Positions 19,166 through 28,200 of a stretch of 42,155 nucleotides of DNA are shown one piece after another. Source of the DNA: Gammaproteobacteria bacterium (lineage in GTDB: Bacteria; Pseudomonadota; Gammaproteobacteria; Pseudomonadales; Pseudohongiellaceae); contig VYCF01000064.1 of assembly GCA_009844085.1 (NCBI GenBank), positions 1 through 42,155 on the forward strand, in the 5' to 3' direction. The translations under genes were made by a program, and so were the position numbers. Position 1 is the stretch's first letter. The number at the start of each line of letters is the position of its first letter. The notes beneath the pieces were generated by a model. It was not told the DNA's origin. It saw only the letters and a program-made list of their open reading frames with translations, and searched no databases.

Positions 19166-20095
19166 TCAGCGCCCGGATCGAATCCGCTCCGGGTACTGGT
19201 GGTAATAGGCGATGTTGCTGCCTGTCAGCGCCGCCATCCATCCGAAGTATACAAAATACATGACGGCGATGACGCTGGCGAAAGCCAGATAGATCGAGTC
19301 CCGCGCCGACGATACGAGCAAGCCCTGAAACACCGAGCCCATCAGCTTCCACACGAGCGCCGTGAAGATGCCGCCAAGCAGCGCCGAAACGAATCGGACC
19401 CTGGCCGCCGGTATCAACAGATACATGAGGGCGAAACCCACCGACATCAACGCCAGCGGAAGCAGGAAGGAAATCGCCGCCGGGATCTGGCTGCCGAGGG
19501 CGAATTCCTCGAGCCAGTTGCGCAATTCCGGCGAGTTGACGACGGCGCTGATACTGATCGACAGCAGGAGCAGCACGGGACTGAGCAATATCGTCAGCAG
19601 ATAGCCGAGCAGCCGCCGCGGGCGCAGTCCCGCGTTTTCCACGCACCAGATGTAATTGAAGCAGCCTTCGATCTTGCGCAGCATGTCGATCACGAGGTAG
19701 AGCAGCAGGATCACGCTGGTCAGCCCGATGAATTCGACTTGCAGAGCGTCGATATAGCCGATGATGTCGTCGGTGATCTCGGCGCTGCGTTCGCCGAGGG
19801 GTTCGAGCACCGCGAGCAGGGTGGGGCGCAGGTCGTTATGCACGCCGAATTCCTGCAGCACTGTGAAGACGAGCGTAAGCGCCGGGAAGAAACCGACGAA
19901 AGTGATGAACACCAGGCCCATGGCGCGCAGGGAAAGCTGACCGCTAGCCAGGTCGCGAGTGACCGCAGCCAGGATTTGCAGGCTGCGCCTCGCAATCCGG
20001 ACTAACCAGAGTTCGGATTCGTTTTCCTGCCCCCACAACCAGCCGCGCACGGCGCCGGCCAGGGCGTGGGGAATTGCTGCAAGTCTGTGTAACAC
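19166..20095 (-). CDS. YihY/BrkB-family inner-membrane protein
   Basis: A 309-residue polytopic membrane protein of the YihY family (once called RNase BN), function unclear. Six hydrophobic segments are visible, including GLVFITFVGFFPALTLVFTV, FIGLTSVILLLYLVIDML, LLGYLLTILLSPVLLLLSIS, ISFLLPLALMSVGFALMYLL, FVSALLGGIFTALVWKLMG and YLAFASVIAVMYFVYFGWM. The family hallmark IYLAFASVIAVMYFVYFGW is present near the C terminus. The start is GTG at 20095. It lies between proS and the arsC-like gene, as in pseudomonads. Confidence 0.88.
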   Translation of the reverse strand: MLHRLAAIPHALAGAVRGWLWGQENESELWLVRIARRSLQILAAVTRDLASGQLSLRAMGLVFITFVGFFPALTLVFTVLQEFGVHNDLRPTLLAVLEPLGERSAEITDDIIGYIDALQVEFIGLTSVILLLYLVIDMLRKIEGCFNYIWCVENAGLRPRRLLGYLLTILLSPVLLLLSISISAVVNSPELRNWLEEFALGSQIPAAISFLLPLALMSVGFALMYLLIPAARVRFVSALLGGIFTALVWKLMGSVFQGLLVSSARDSIYLAFASVIAVMYFVYFGWMAALTGSNIAYYHQYPERIRSGR

Positions 20096-20107
20096 GGTGG
20101 CCCCCGC

Positions 20108-21847
20108 TCAGGAAGCGGCGAGCAAGTCCGCGATCATGGGAATGGCCGCGTCCGCCGCCACGATGGATTTCTCGCCGCTGCGGCGGCTCGTGTATTCGAC
20201 GCCGCCGTCCGCCAGCGCCCGCGGCGAGACCACGAGCCGGTGCGGAATCCCGATCAGTTCGGATTCGGCGAACTTGACGCCGGGGCTGGTCTTGCGGTCG
20301 CGGTCGTCGAGCAGCACTTCGATGCCTGCCGCCTCGGCCTGCCGGTACAGCGCCTCGGCCTGCTCGCGCACCTGTTCCGACTTGTGCGCGTCGATCTCGA
20401 CGATGATGAGATGGAAGGGCGCCACGCTGTCGGGCCAGACGATGCCGCGCTCGTCGTGATATTGCTCGATGACCGCGGCCGCGAACCTCGTCACTCCGAT
20501 GCCGTAACAGCCCATGTGCATGACCGTCGACTTGCCCTGTTCGTTGAGCACGCTGGCGCCGAGCGCCTCGCTGTATTTTGTGCCCAACTGAAAGATATGG
20601 CCGACTTCGATGCCGCGGCGAACGGTCAGCGTGCCCTTGCCGTCGGGGCTGAGGTCGCCTTCGCGCACCGTGCGGACATGGGCGACTTCGTCGTAGCGGC
20701 AATCGCGCTCCCAGTTCGCGTTGACCAGGTGGTGGCCGGCGCGATGGGCGCCGCAAATGAAATTCTTCATTCCCGTGACGCTGGGGTCGGCGATCGTGCG
20801 AATTCCAAGCGAATTTACCGGGCCGAGGCAGCCGGGAGCGCAGCCGAGCCGTTCGCGAATCGTTTCGTCGTCGGCGAAGCGCAAGGGCGAACCCACGCCT
20901 TCGATCTGCCGTGCGAGGGTTTCGTTCAGAGTCTGGTCGCCGCGCAGCAGCAAGGCGACGAGATCGTCGCCCGGAGTTCCCTTTTCGTCCGCGGCGTGAA
21001 CGATCAGGATCTTCACCAGCCGCCGCGGCTCGACTTCCAGCAATTTGCAGACTTCTTCGATGGTCGCCGCCGAACCGGTGTCGACCGCTTCGCAGTCCAG
21101 CGGCTCGGCGTCGTCCTCGGCATCTGGAACGCCTCCCGTGGCGAGTTCAATATTGGCCGCGTAATCGCTGCCGGTGGAAAAGACGATTTCGTCCTCGCCG
21201 GAATCCGCCGGCACGTGAAACTCATGGGAGGTACTGCCGCCGATACTGCCCGAATCCGCCGCCACCGTGCGATATTCCAGCGAAAGCCGGCGCAATATGG
21301 CTTCGTAGGCCTGGTGCATGTCGCGATAAGTTTCCTCCAGCGAGGCCTGGTCGACGTGGAAGGAGTAGGCGTCCTTCATGATGAATTCCCGCGCGCGCAT
21401 GATGCCGAAACGCGGGCGCCGCTCGTCGCGGAACTTGGTCTGGATCTGGTAGACCACGACGGGCAACTGGCGATAGCTGTGACACTCGTTGCGGATGATG
21501 TCGGTGACGACCTCCTCGTGGGTGGGGCCGAGGCAGAAGTCGCGTTCGTGGCGGTCCCGGAAGCGCGCGAGCTCAGGCCCCATATCTTCCCAGCGGCCGG
21601 ATTCCTGCCAGAGTTCCGCCGGCTGCACCATCGGCATGAGGATTTCCAGCCCGCCGATGCGGTCCATCTCCTCGCGCACGATATTGGCGATCTTGTGCAC
21701 GACGCGCATGCCCAGCGGCAGGAAACTGTACACGCCGGCGGCCAGCTTGCGGATCATGCCCGCGCGCAGCATCAGCCGATGACTGACGATTTCGGCGTCG
21801 GCGGGGGTTTCCTTCGCGGTCGCGAGCAGGAATTGACTGGTTCTCAT
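20108..21847 (-). CDS. proS: Prolyl-tRNA synthetase ProS
   Basis: Charges tRNA-Pro. The 579-residue protein is the bacterial type with an editing insertion. Class II motif 1 region: IRKLAAGVYSFLPLGMRV; motif 2: IQTKFRDERRPRFGIMRARE with the preceding LGPTHEEVVTDI; the INS editing domain spans roughly residues 230-400 (including LNETLARQIEGVG and MKNFICGAHRAG); motif 3 region: MGCYGIGVTRFAAAVIEQ; then the C-terminal anticodon-binding domain (FHLIIVEIDAHK). The HU-like gene lies 19 nt upstream on the same strand. Confidence 0.97.
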   Translation of the reverse strand: MRTSQFLLATAKETPADAEIVSHRLMLRAGMIRKLAAGVYSFLPLGMRVVHKIANIVREEMDRIGGLEILMPMVQPAELWQESGRWEDMGPELARFRDRHERDFCLGPTHEEVVTDIIRNECHSYRQLPVVVYQIQTKFRDERRPRFGIMRAREFIMKDAYSFHVDQASLEETYRDMHQAYEAILRRLSLEYRTVAADSGSIGGSTSHEFHVPADSGEDEIVFSTGSDYAANIELATGGVPDAEDDAEPLDCEAVDTGSAATIEEVCKLLEVEPRRLVKILIVHAADEKGTPGDDLVALLLRGDQTLNETLARQIEGVGSPLRFADDETIRERLGCAPGCLGPVNSLGIRTIADPSVTGMKNFICGAHRAGHHLVNANWERDCRYDEVAHVRTVREGDLSPDGKGTLTVRRGIEVGHIFQLGTKYSEALGASVLNEQGKSTVMHMGCYGIGVTRFAAAVIEQYHDERGIVWPDSVAPFHLIIVEIDAHKSEQVREQAEALYRQAEAAGIEVLLDDRDRKTSPGVKFAESELIGIPHRLVVSPRALADGGVEYTSRRSGEKSIVAADAAIPMIADLLAAS

Positions 21848-21866
21848 AGGCGGAGAGGCGAAGGGC

Positions 21867-22229
21867 TTACAGGGCGTAGTCCTTCAGTTTCTTCAGCGGC
21901 GTAACCCTGATCCTGGTGGAGGCGGGCTTTCTCGGCACGTCCATGACTTCTCCCGGCTTGAAGGGATTGGGCACGTTCTTTCGCGCCGGCCGCGCCGCCT
22001 TCTTCGCGGTGGTGATCTTGAGCAGGCCCGGAAGGATGAATTCCCCCGCGGCGCGCTTCCTGACGTGACGCTCCACGATCGAGCCGAGTTCGTCGAGAAC
22101 AGCCGCGACTTCCTTGCGGTCCACGTTGGTGTTGGCCGCGATTTCGTTGAGTATTTCGGTCTTGGTGTATCTTTTGTGGATCGCCGGCTTTCTTCGCCTC
22201 CTGGAGGCGCCGGCGGTTCGCTTGATCAT
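21867..22229 (-). CDS. HU/IHF-type nucleoid protein with basic N terminus
   Basis: A 120-residue DNA-binding protein of the HU/IHF superfamily, divergent. The core YTKTEILNEIAANTNVDRKE followed by VAAVLDELGSIVERHV is the dimerisation helix pair; GEFILPGLLKI is the strand region (HU has F-x-x-x-G-F-G-x-F); and the DNA-contacting arm carries NPFKPGEVMDVPRKPAS with the Pro expected at the intercalating tip. It starts with about 18 extra residues rich in Arg/Lys (IKRTAGASRRRRKPAIHKR), not found in classical HU. ATG 22229 is chosen because AAGGAAACCGGAC lies upstream; longer frames lack a signal. It is first of a likely HU-proS unit. Confidence 0.8.
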   Translation of the reverse strand: MIKRTAGASRRRRKPAIHKRYTKTEILNEIAANTNVDRKEVAAVLDELGSIVERHVRKRAAGEFILPGLLKITTAKKAARPARKNVPNPFKPGEVMDVPRKPASTRIRVTPLKKLKDYAL

Positions 22230-22335
22230 GTCCGGTTTCCTTGTTTTCGTCCCTTTTCCGATCCCCACACCGGATAGTTTTCAAGGAATTCAAGCTAATG
22301 CATTTACCGCGGCTTTACAAGTTCGGTAACCTGCC

Positions 22336-22365
22336 TTGTGGCGGCTCGTGAAGATTCTCTACAAT
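22336..22365 (+). promoter_or_regulatory. Sigma-70-like promoter for lolCDE
   Basis: TTGTGG (22336-22341) and TACAAT (22360-22365) are separated by 18 nt and would start transcription near 22372, shortly before the lolC start. The -10 is a close match to TATAAT. The call is by eye only. Confidence 0.5.
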
Positions 22366-22391
22366 GGCGCTCGCCATCGGAAATGTCCCTG

Positions 22392-23627
22392 ATGCCCGGA
22401 TTGTTCCCAGTTTATGTCGGATTGCGTTATTCGGTGGCGCGCAGACGCAATCTGCTGCTGTCTTTCGTCACTTTCCTCTCGATGCTCGGCATCAGCCTCG
22501 GCGTGATGGTGCTCATCGTCGCGCTCTCGGTCATGAACGGCTCGATCGGCGTATTGCGCGGCGAAGCACTGAAGGCGGCGCCGCATGTGACCCTGTCCGC
22601 GGCCGATGGCGATCTCGACTGGCAGGACATGACGGCGCTGGCGCAGGAAAACCCCGAAATTCTCGCTGCGGCGCCTTTCGTCGAAGCCGAAGCCGTGCTG
22701 CGCTTCCAGGGCCGCGACGCTTTCGTGCGCCTGCGCGGCGTCTTGCCCGAACGCGAACTTGAGGTGCTCGATGCTCAGGGGCCCGCCGACGGCGAATTGT
22801 TCGCCGGCATGGCCGAGGCTCCCGACGGCATGATTGTCAGCGCGCGTCTGGCCGCATCGCTCGGCATATTTCCCGGCGAACAGGCATCGGTTTTTTCCCT
22901 GGCCGGCCTGCTCGCGCGTTCCTTCGACGACAGCCGGGGCCTGACGATCACCGGCTTCGAGGATTTCGGCATCTACGGCGAAAGCAATATCGTGCTGCTG
23001 CATCTGGAGCAGGCGCGCGAAGTGTTGCGCGCGGATCCCGGCGCCGACCTGAAGTTGCGGCTGAAAGTCGCCGATGTCATGGCAGCCCGCAGAATCGCCG
23101 AAGACAGTTTCGGCGGCGTACCCGGCGTGGAAATCGTGACCTGGCAGGAAGAGCAGGCGAGCCTGTTCAATGCGCTGGCGATGGAAAAACTCGTCACCAC
23201 CGTGATGTTGCTCGTGATCGTGCTCGTGGGAGCGGTCAATATCGTCTCGACCCTCGTTATGGTCGTGGCGGACAAGAGCGCAGACATCGCCATCCTGCGC
23301 ACCATGGGCGCCGGCAGTTCGTCGGTGCTCGGCATTTTCGTCGTTCAGGGCATGGTGGCGGGCGTGGCGGGAACCTTGACCGGCGCGGCGCTCGGCGTCC
23401 TGCTCGGCCACAATATCACCGCGATCAGCCAGACGCTTGAACGCTGGATCAACATGCTGCCGCTGCAAGGCGAGGTCTACCTGCTTTCACATTTGCAGAC
23501 CCGGGTCGATCTCGGGGAAGTGCTGCTGATCAGTCTCGCGGCGCTGGCGATCAGTCTCGCCGCCACCTTGTATCCCGCCTGGCGCGGCAGCAAGGTGCAG
23601 CCGGCCGAAGTGCTGCGTTACGAATAG
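22392..23627 (+). CDS. lolC: Lipoprotein-releasing permease LolC
   Basis: Inner-membrane subunit of LolCDE, which extracts outer-membrane lipoproteins and hands them to LolA. The product is 411 residues. The N-terminal helix LSFVTFLSMLGISLGVMVLI and VALSVMNG are the family signature; a periplasmic domain follows (residues about 50-260), then three C-terminal helices (VTTVMLLVIVLVGAVNIV; MVAGVAGTLTGAALGVLLG; LLISLAALAISLAATLYPAW) ending VQPAEVLRYE. Start at 22392 (MPGLFPVYVGLRY) or 22383; neither has a strong ribosome binding site, and the frame to 22338 precedes the likely transcript start. Confidence 0.92.
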   Translation: MPGLFPVYVGLRYSVARRRNLLLSFVTFLSMLGISLGVMVLIVALSVMNGSIGVLRGEALKAAPHVTLSAADGDLDWQDMTALAQENPEILAAAPFVEAEAVLRFQGRDAFVRLRGVLPERELEVLDAQGPADGELFAGMAEAPDGMIVSARLAASLGIFPGEQASVFSLAGLLARSFDDSRGLTITGFEDFGIYGESNIVLLHLEQAREVLRADPGADLKLRLKVADVMAARRIAEDSFGGVPGVEIVTWQEEQASLFNALAMEKLVTTVMLLVIVLVGAVNIVSTLVMVVADKSADIAILRTMGAGSSSVLGIFVVQGMVAGVAGTLTGAALGVLLGHNITAISQTLERWINMLPLQGEVYLLSHLQTRVDLGEVLLISLAALAISLAATLYPAWRGSKVQPAEVLRYE

Positions 23628-23636
23628 GAAGCCGGA

Positions 23637-24320
23637 ATGGAAGCCAACGAACCCGTAATCCGCTGCGAAGGGCTCGGCAAATGCTATGAGCAGGGGCCCC
23701 AGCGCGTCGAAGCGCTGAAAAACGTGTCCTTGCAGGTCGCGGAAGGCGAACGCATCGCCGTCATCGGCAGTTCGGGTTCGGGCAAGACCACCTTGCTCAA
23801 TCTGCTCGGCGGCCTCGATGCGCCGAGCAGCGGCAAGGTCTTCATCGGCGGCCGCGACCTGAGCGCGCTAGACGAGCGAGAGCGGGGAACGGTGCGCAAC
23901 CGCTTCCTCGGCTTCGTCTACCAGTTCCACCATCTGCTGGCGGAATTCAGCGCCCTGGAAAACGTCGCCATGCCGCTGCTCATCCGCGGCGAAGGCCGCG
24001 GGCTGGCGAAGCAGCGAGCCGGGGAGATGCTTGAGCGCGTCGGCCTCGGCGAACGGGCGGGCCATCGCCCGTCGCAATTGTCCGGCGGCGAACGCCAGCG
24101 CGTCGCCATCGCCCGGGCGCTTGTCGGCGAACCGCGTTGCGTATTGCTCGACGAGCCGACCGGCAATCTCGATCACCATACCGGGCTCGAAATCAGCGCG
24201 TTGATGCTCGAACTGAACGAATCGCTGGCGACCAGTTTCGTCACCGTGACCCACGACCGGGAACTGGCCCAGTCGATGCAACGCATCCTGGTGCTCGAAG
24301 ATGGCCAGCTCCGCGCCTGA
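23637..24320 (+). CDS. lolD: Lipoprotein-releasing ATPase LolD
   Basis: ATP-hydrolysing subunit of LolCDE, 227 residues. Walker A is [18 protein letters not shown], the Q-loop is [18 protein letters not shown], the ABC signature is [15 protein letters not shown], Walker B is [12 protein letters not shown] and the H-loop is [21 protein letters not shown] after the Q-loop is typical of the LolD/MacB branch. It starts 9 nt after lolC and its 3' end overlaps lolE by 20 nt. Confidence 0.95.
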   Translation: MEANEPVIRCEGLGKCYEQGPQRVEALKNVSLQVAEGERIAVIGSSGSGKTTLLNLLGGLDAPSSGKVFIGGRDLSALDERERGTVRNRFLGFVYQFHHLLAEFSALENVAMPLLIRGEGRGLAKQRAGEMLERVGLGERAGHRPSQLSGGERQRVAIARALVGEPRCVLLDEPTGNLDHHTGLEISALMLELNESLATSFVTVTHDRELAQSMQRILVLEDGQLRA

Positions 24321-25572
24321 CCGCGCCGTGGCGCTGCCGCGTTACATCGCCTTGCGCTATGTCAGCGCCGGGCGGGGCAGCGGGCTGGTTTCCTTCATGT
24401 CCGCCGTTTCGATACTGGGCCTGGCGCTCGGCATCGCGCTGTTGCTGACGGTGCTGTCGATCATGAACGGTTTCGACCGCGAAATGCGTCAGAACGTACT
24501 CGGCATCGTGCCTCATATCACCTTGCGCGCCGAAACCGGCCTGAACGCGGAGCAATGGCAGGTGTTGCAATCGCAACTCACCGCCGACGCCGGCATCGAG
24601 TCAGTCTCGCCGATCATCGAAATGCAGGCGGTAGTGGCGACGGAAGCCGGCAACCGCGGCGTCCTGGCGAATGGCGTCGATCCCGAACTCGAATCGGAAT
24701 ACTCCGCCATCGACCGCTTCATGCTCGCCGGCGGCCTGGAAGAATTAGGGGACACCCATTGGGGAATCGTGCTTGGCGAACCCCTGGCGCAAGAGTTGGC
24801 AGTCGATCTCGGCGAGCGCGTCAGGCTTTATTCCCCGGCGATTGCGGTCAATCCGCTGACTCCCGTGGTGAACTTCCGCGAATTCGAAGTCAGTGGCATT
24901 TTCCGCGTCGGCAGCCAGGATCTGGACAGCCGCCTGGTTCTGCTAAACCGCGACGCCGCCCGAGCCCTGTTCCGGCTGCGCGGCCCCTGGAACGCGTTCT
25001 GGCTGCGCACCGGCGACGTACTCGAAGCGCAAAACCTGCTACAGGAAATCGCCCCGCAACTGCCGCCGGACGTCACGGCCGACTCATGGATCACCCAGTT
25101 CGGCGCCGTCTACGAAAACATCCAGTTTTCCCGCGACCTCATCAGCTTCCTGCTCTGGCTGCTCATCGCCGTGGCGGCGTTCAACCTCGTCGTCAGCCTG
25201 ATCATGATCGTGCGCGACAAACGCGCCGACATTGCCGTACTGCGGGCGCTGGGCGCCGAACCGTCCATCATCAACAGAATCTTCATGTGGCAGGGCGCGC
25301 TGATCGGCGTAACAGGCATCGTCCTGGGCCTGACAGCGGGCATTCTCGGCTCGCTCTACATCAGCGATCTCGCCCGCTTCATCGAAGCAAGCCTCGGCGT
25401 CCAATTTCTCAACGCCGACATCTACCCCATGGACTATCTCCCCTCCAGCCTGCAACTCAGCGACATCGTCACCGTAAGCGCCGGCGTCCTCCTGCTTTCC
25501 CTGCTCGCCACGATCTACCCCGCCCGCCGAGCCGCCGCCGTCCGCCCCGCCGTAGCCCTGCGCGCCGAATAA
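24301..25572 (+). CDS. lolE: Lipoprotein-releasing permease LolE
   Basis: Second permease of the LolCDE complex, 423 residues. [20 protein letters not shown], then [20 protein letters not shown] and [11 protein letters not shown] mark the first helix; the periplasmic domain spans about residues 55-275; C-terminal helices include [20 protein letters not shown], the cytoplasmic loop [18 protein letters not shown] that docks on LolD, and [20 protein letters not shown]. It ends [10 protein letters not shown]. From about 25.35 kb the coding strand becomes noticeably poorer in G than in C, a trend continuing through comEC. Confidence 0.93.
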   Translation: MASSAPDRAVALPRYIALRYVSAGRGSGLVSFMSAVSILGLALGIALLLTVLSIMNGFDREMRQNVLGIVPHITLRAETGLNAEQWQVLQSQLTADAGIESVSPIIEMQAVVATEAGNRGVLANGVDPELESEYSAIDRFMLAGGLEELGDTHWGIVLGEPLAQELAVDLGERVRLYSPAIAVNPLTPVVNFREFEVSGIFRVGSQDLDSRLVLLNRDAARALFRLRGPWNAFWLRTGDVLEAQNLLQEIAPQLPPDVTADSWITQFGAVYENIQFSRDLISFLLWLLIAVAAFNLVVSLIMIVRDKRADIAVLRALGAEPSIINRIFMWQGALIGVTGIVLGLTAGILGSLYISDLARFIEASLGVQFLNADIYPMDYLPSSLQLSDIVTVSAGVLLLSLLATIYPARRAAAVRPAVALRAE

Positions 25573-25636
25573 GCCCGAAACTGCGCGATATAGCGTACTC
25601 GCTACTACATTTCGCTCCAGGGAGGGAAGCGAACCC

Positions 25637-27976
25637 ATGCGCGCCGGGCTTATTGCCTATATCGCCGGATTGACGCTAGCGAGTCTGACGCCGCGGCCGG
25701 AAGTCTCGGCCGGCGCGTTTGTTGCCGCAGTTGCGCTGTCGATGTGCTGGGCAGCCCGCTGGAGCATCGGTTGCAGGCCCAAAACGGCCTTGCTTGCCGC
25801 AGCCGCGCTGCTCGGTTTCGCCTGGCACCTGGTCTGGGCTGGAATGCGACTCGACGCGCAACTCGCGCCTGAACTCGAAGGGCGCGACATGCTTGTTGGC
25901 GGAATCGTGCGCGGCCTGCCGCGCCGCTTCGACGAAATCCAGCAGTTCACGTTCGAGATCGAACATTCCGACAGCGGTTTCGAGAACCGCAGGGTACTGC
26001 TCAACCACTACGGCGAAGAGGAGATCCTCGCCGGCAAAGCCTACCGCTTCGAAGTCAGAATGAACCGCCCAAGGGGATTGGCCAATCCCGGCGTATTCGA
26101 TTACGAGGCCTGGCTCTTCCAGCGCGGCATCGCCGCACGAGGCTATGTACGCGGCTCAATCGAGGCAGCGCCCGGACTCGGAACCGCATGGCTCGATTCG
26201 CTACGCGCCTCACTCAAGGCGGAAATCCTCCGACTGGCGCAGGATCCCGCAACAGCCGGAATCATCGTCGCCCTGGCGTTAGGCGACGACAGCGGCCTCA
26301 CAGACGAACAATGGGAACTGTTCCGCCAAACCGGCACAAACCACCTGTTCGTAATCTCCGGTCTCCACATCGGCCTCATCTGCCTGCTCGCCTACGCCCT
26401 GACCCTGCTCATCGTCAAACGCTTCCCAACGCTAATGCTCCTCGCCCCCGCACAAAAAATCGCCTTGCTGCCAGCCTTAGTGGCCGCATGCGCCTACGGT
26501 TCCATCAGCGGCTTCGGCTTACCAGCCCAACGAGCCCTCGTAATGGCCGCCGTCTTCATGCTCGCTTCCCTGTTCAGCATCAAACAACCCGCCAGCCTCC
26601 GTTTCCTGCTGGCCATGGCCGTAGTCCTGACCCTGAACCCGTTAAGTTTCCTCGGCATGGGATTCTGGCTAAGCTTCCTAGCAGTAGCCGCATTGCTCCT
26701 GGCCCAACGCCCCGGCCCCCGCCCAACCGGCCCAACCACCTGGTTAATGGCAAGCTTGCGCCCCCAACTGGCGGTAGCCGCCGGCCTGCTGGTCCCCCTG
26801 CTGTTCTGGATGGGCGAAGTAAGCCTCCTGGGCCCCCTGGTCAATATCCCGGCAATCCCCCTGGTCGGCTTCTGCGTAGTCCCCCTGTGCCTGCTAGCCG
26901 CCTGCTCAATCCCCTTCAACGAAACCCTTGCAGAAACACTCCTGCAACCAGCAACCTGGCTACTGCAACTACTACTCTGGAGCCTTGAAAACGCAGTCTC
27001 CCTAGGCTCAGACATCGCCATCCTCGACCGCGACACCCCCGCCACCCTGACCCTCACATTACTAGCCGCCGGCAGCCTGCTAGCCCTGATGCCAAAAGGA
27101 TTCCCAAGCCGCCACCTGACACCCCTACTAATGCTCCCATTGCTCTTCACACCAGCAAAAGCACCCCGCGAAGACCTCCTCCGCCTCCACATACTAGACG
27201 TAGGCCAAGGCCTCGCCATAATCGTCCAAACCCGCCGCCACACACTCCTCTACGACACCGGAGCCAGCTTCTCCCCCAACGCCAGCATGGGAGACCGAGT
27301 AGTACTACCCGTACTCAAAAAATTGAACACCCTCAAACTGGACGCCGTAGTCCTAAGCCACTCCGACGACGACCACAGCGGCGGCTTCCAAGCCATCGCC
27401 AAAGCCCTCCCCATAGACCGCCTCTACAGCAGCTTCAAAGTCCCCCAAGCCACCGCCTCAACCTACACCTGCCGCAACTACATCACCTGGCACTGGGACA
27501 ACGTCCATTTCCGCTTCCTCCACCCCGCAACCCCCCAAGAAAACGACAACGACAACTCCTGCGTCCTCCAAATCCAGGCCGGAAATTTCACCGCCATACT
27601 CCCCGGCGACATCGAATCCACCGTAGAACGAAATCTAGCCGCAACCCTCCGCGAAGAATTGCGCGCCAACCTCCTGATCGCCGCCCACCACGGCAGCAAC
27701 ACATCTTCCAGTTGGCCCTTCCTGAAAATGGTCAATCCCGAATATGTAGTATTTGCCGCGGGATACAAAAATTCCTTCGGGCATCCCGCAACGCGAGTAT
27801 TGGAAAGATCAGCCGCCTTCACCCCAAACCTGCTAAACACCAGCACCGAAGGCATGATCAGCTTTATCCTGCCTCGGCCAGAAGCGGAGCTTCAGGTGAG
27901 CGGCTTCCGCGCCGATAACCCCCGCTACTGGCGAGACTGTAGATTCTGCGACTCCGCTTCGCTCCGCGCAGAATGA
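25637..27976 (+). CDS. comEC: DNA uptake channel ComEC/Rec2
   Basis: Forms the inner-membrane channel for single-stranded DNA during natural transformation. The 779-residue protein has an N-terminal OB-like region (about residues 55-190, with PRGLANPGVFDYEAWLFQRG), a Competence domain with many helices (residues about 195-505; HLFVISGLHIGLICLLAYAL, FGLPAQRALVMAAVFML), and a C-terminal metallo-beta-lactamase domain (HILDVGQGLAIIVQ, LSHSDDDHSGGF, PGDIESTVE, AAHHGSNTSSSW). The last residues (DSASLRAE) and the TGA are encoded inside a palindromic repeat (27943-27974), so the true ancestral end was probably different. Coding sequence is strongly G-depleted with many GTA, CTA and CCA codons in its middle. 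Confidence 0.93.
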   Translation: MRAGLIAYIAGLTLASLTPRPEVSAGAFVAAVALSMCWAARWSIGCRPKTALLAAAALLGFAWHLVWAGMRLDAQLAPELEGRDMLVGGIVRGLPRRFDEIQQFTFEIEHSDSGFENRRVLLNHYGEEEILAGKAYRFEVRMNRPRGLANPGVFDYEAWLFQRGIAARGYVRGSIEAAPGLGTAWLDSLRASLKAEILRLAQDPATAGIIVALALGDDSGLTDEQWELFRQTGTNHLFVISGLHIGLICLLAYALTLLIVKRFPTLMLLAPAQKIALLPALVAACAYGSISGFGLPAQRALVMAAVFMLASLFSIKQPASLRFLLAMAVVLTLNPLSFLGMGFWLSFLAVAALLLAQRPGPRPTGPTTWLMASLRPQLAVAAGLLVPLLFWMGEVSLLGPLVNIPAIPLVGFCVVPLCLLAACSIPFNETLAETLLQPATWLLQLLLWSLENAVSLGSDIAILDRDTPATLTLTLLAAGSLLALMPKGFPSRHLTPLLMLPLLFTPAKAPREDLLRLHILDVGQGLAIIVQTRRHTLLYDTGASFSPNASMGDRVVLPVLKKLNTLKLDAVVLSHSDDDHSGGFQAIAKALPIDRLYSSFKVPQATASTYTCRNYITWHWDNVHFRFLHPATPQENDNDNSCVLQIQAGNFTAILPGDIESTVERNLAATLREELRANLLIAAHHGSNTSSSWPFLKMVNPEYVVFAAGYKNSFGHPATRVLERSAAFTPNLLNTSTEGMISFILPRPEAELQVSGFRADNPRYWRDCRFCDSASLRAE
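27943..27974. repeat. Palindromic repeat overlapping the comEC stop
   Basis: Perfect arms ATTCTGCG (27943-27950) and CGCAGAAT (27967-27974) flank a 16-nt loop made of CTCCGCTTCGCTCCG-like sequence. The comEC TGA (27974-27976) lies at its right edge. It resembles REP-like intergenic palindromes of bacterial genomes; a single copy is seen in this window. Confidence 0.55.
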
Positions 27977-28009
27977 CGGTGGAGAGGGAGAGGGGCCTGC
28001 ACAGTGTGA

Positions 28010-28137
28010 GTCGCCGTCTGGCGAGTGAGGTTCAGCGGGCGTGCGAGGCATGGATGCCGAGCCCGAAGCCTACAGGGACGTATTTACGGCGTCCGCTGAA
28101 CCTCACTCGCCAGACGGCGACGCATCGAAGCCACCAA
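28010..28137. repeat. Structured inverted repeat, copy 1 (after comEC)
   Basis: Perfect 29-bp arms (28010-28038 and 28093-28121) enclose a 54-nt centre that itself holds a GGCAT-GG-ATGCC hairpin and a GGACG/CGTCC pair; a conserved tail (ATCGAAGCCACCAA) follows to 28137. Arms read as 12 nt GTCGCCGTCTGG, 11 variable nt CGAGTGAGGTT, then CAGCGG. The second copy at 34004-34132 shares everything except the 11-nt middle of each arm, which is different yet fully paired. It sits between comEC and exbB, 33 nt after the comEC stop. Confidence 0.85.
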
Positions 28138-28200
28138 CCCCAACAACCCGCTGTGTTACATTAGTCCGCTGAAACAAACCGGCGCAAAGAGGGCGGTGGA

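Noticed and set aside
20240..21904. A 554-codon plus-strand open frame
   Set aside because: Antisense shadow of proS, caused by high GC and codon bias.
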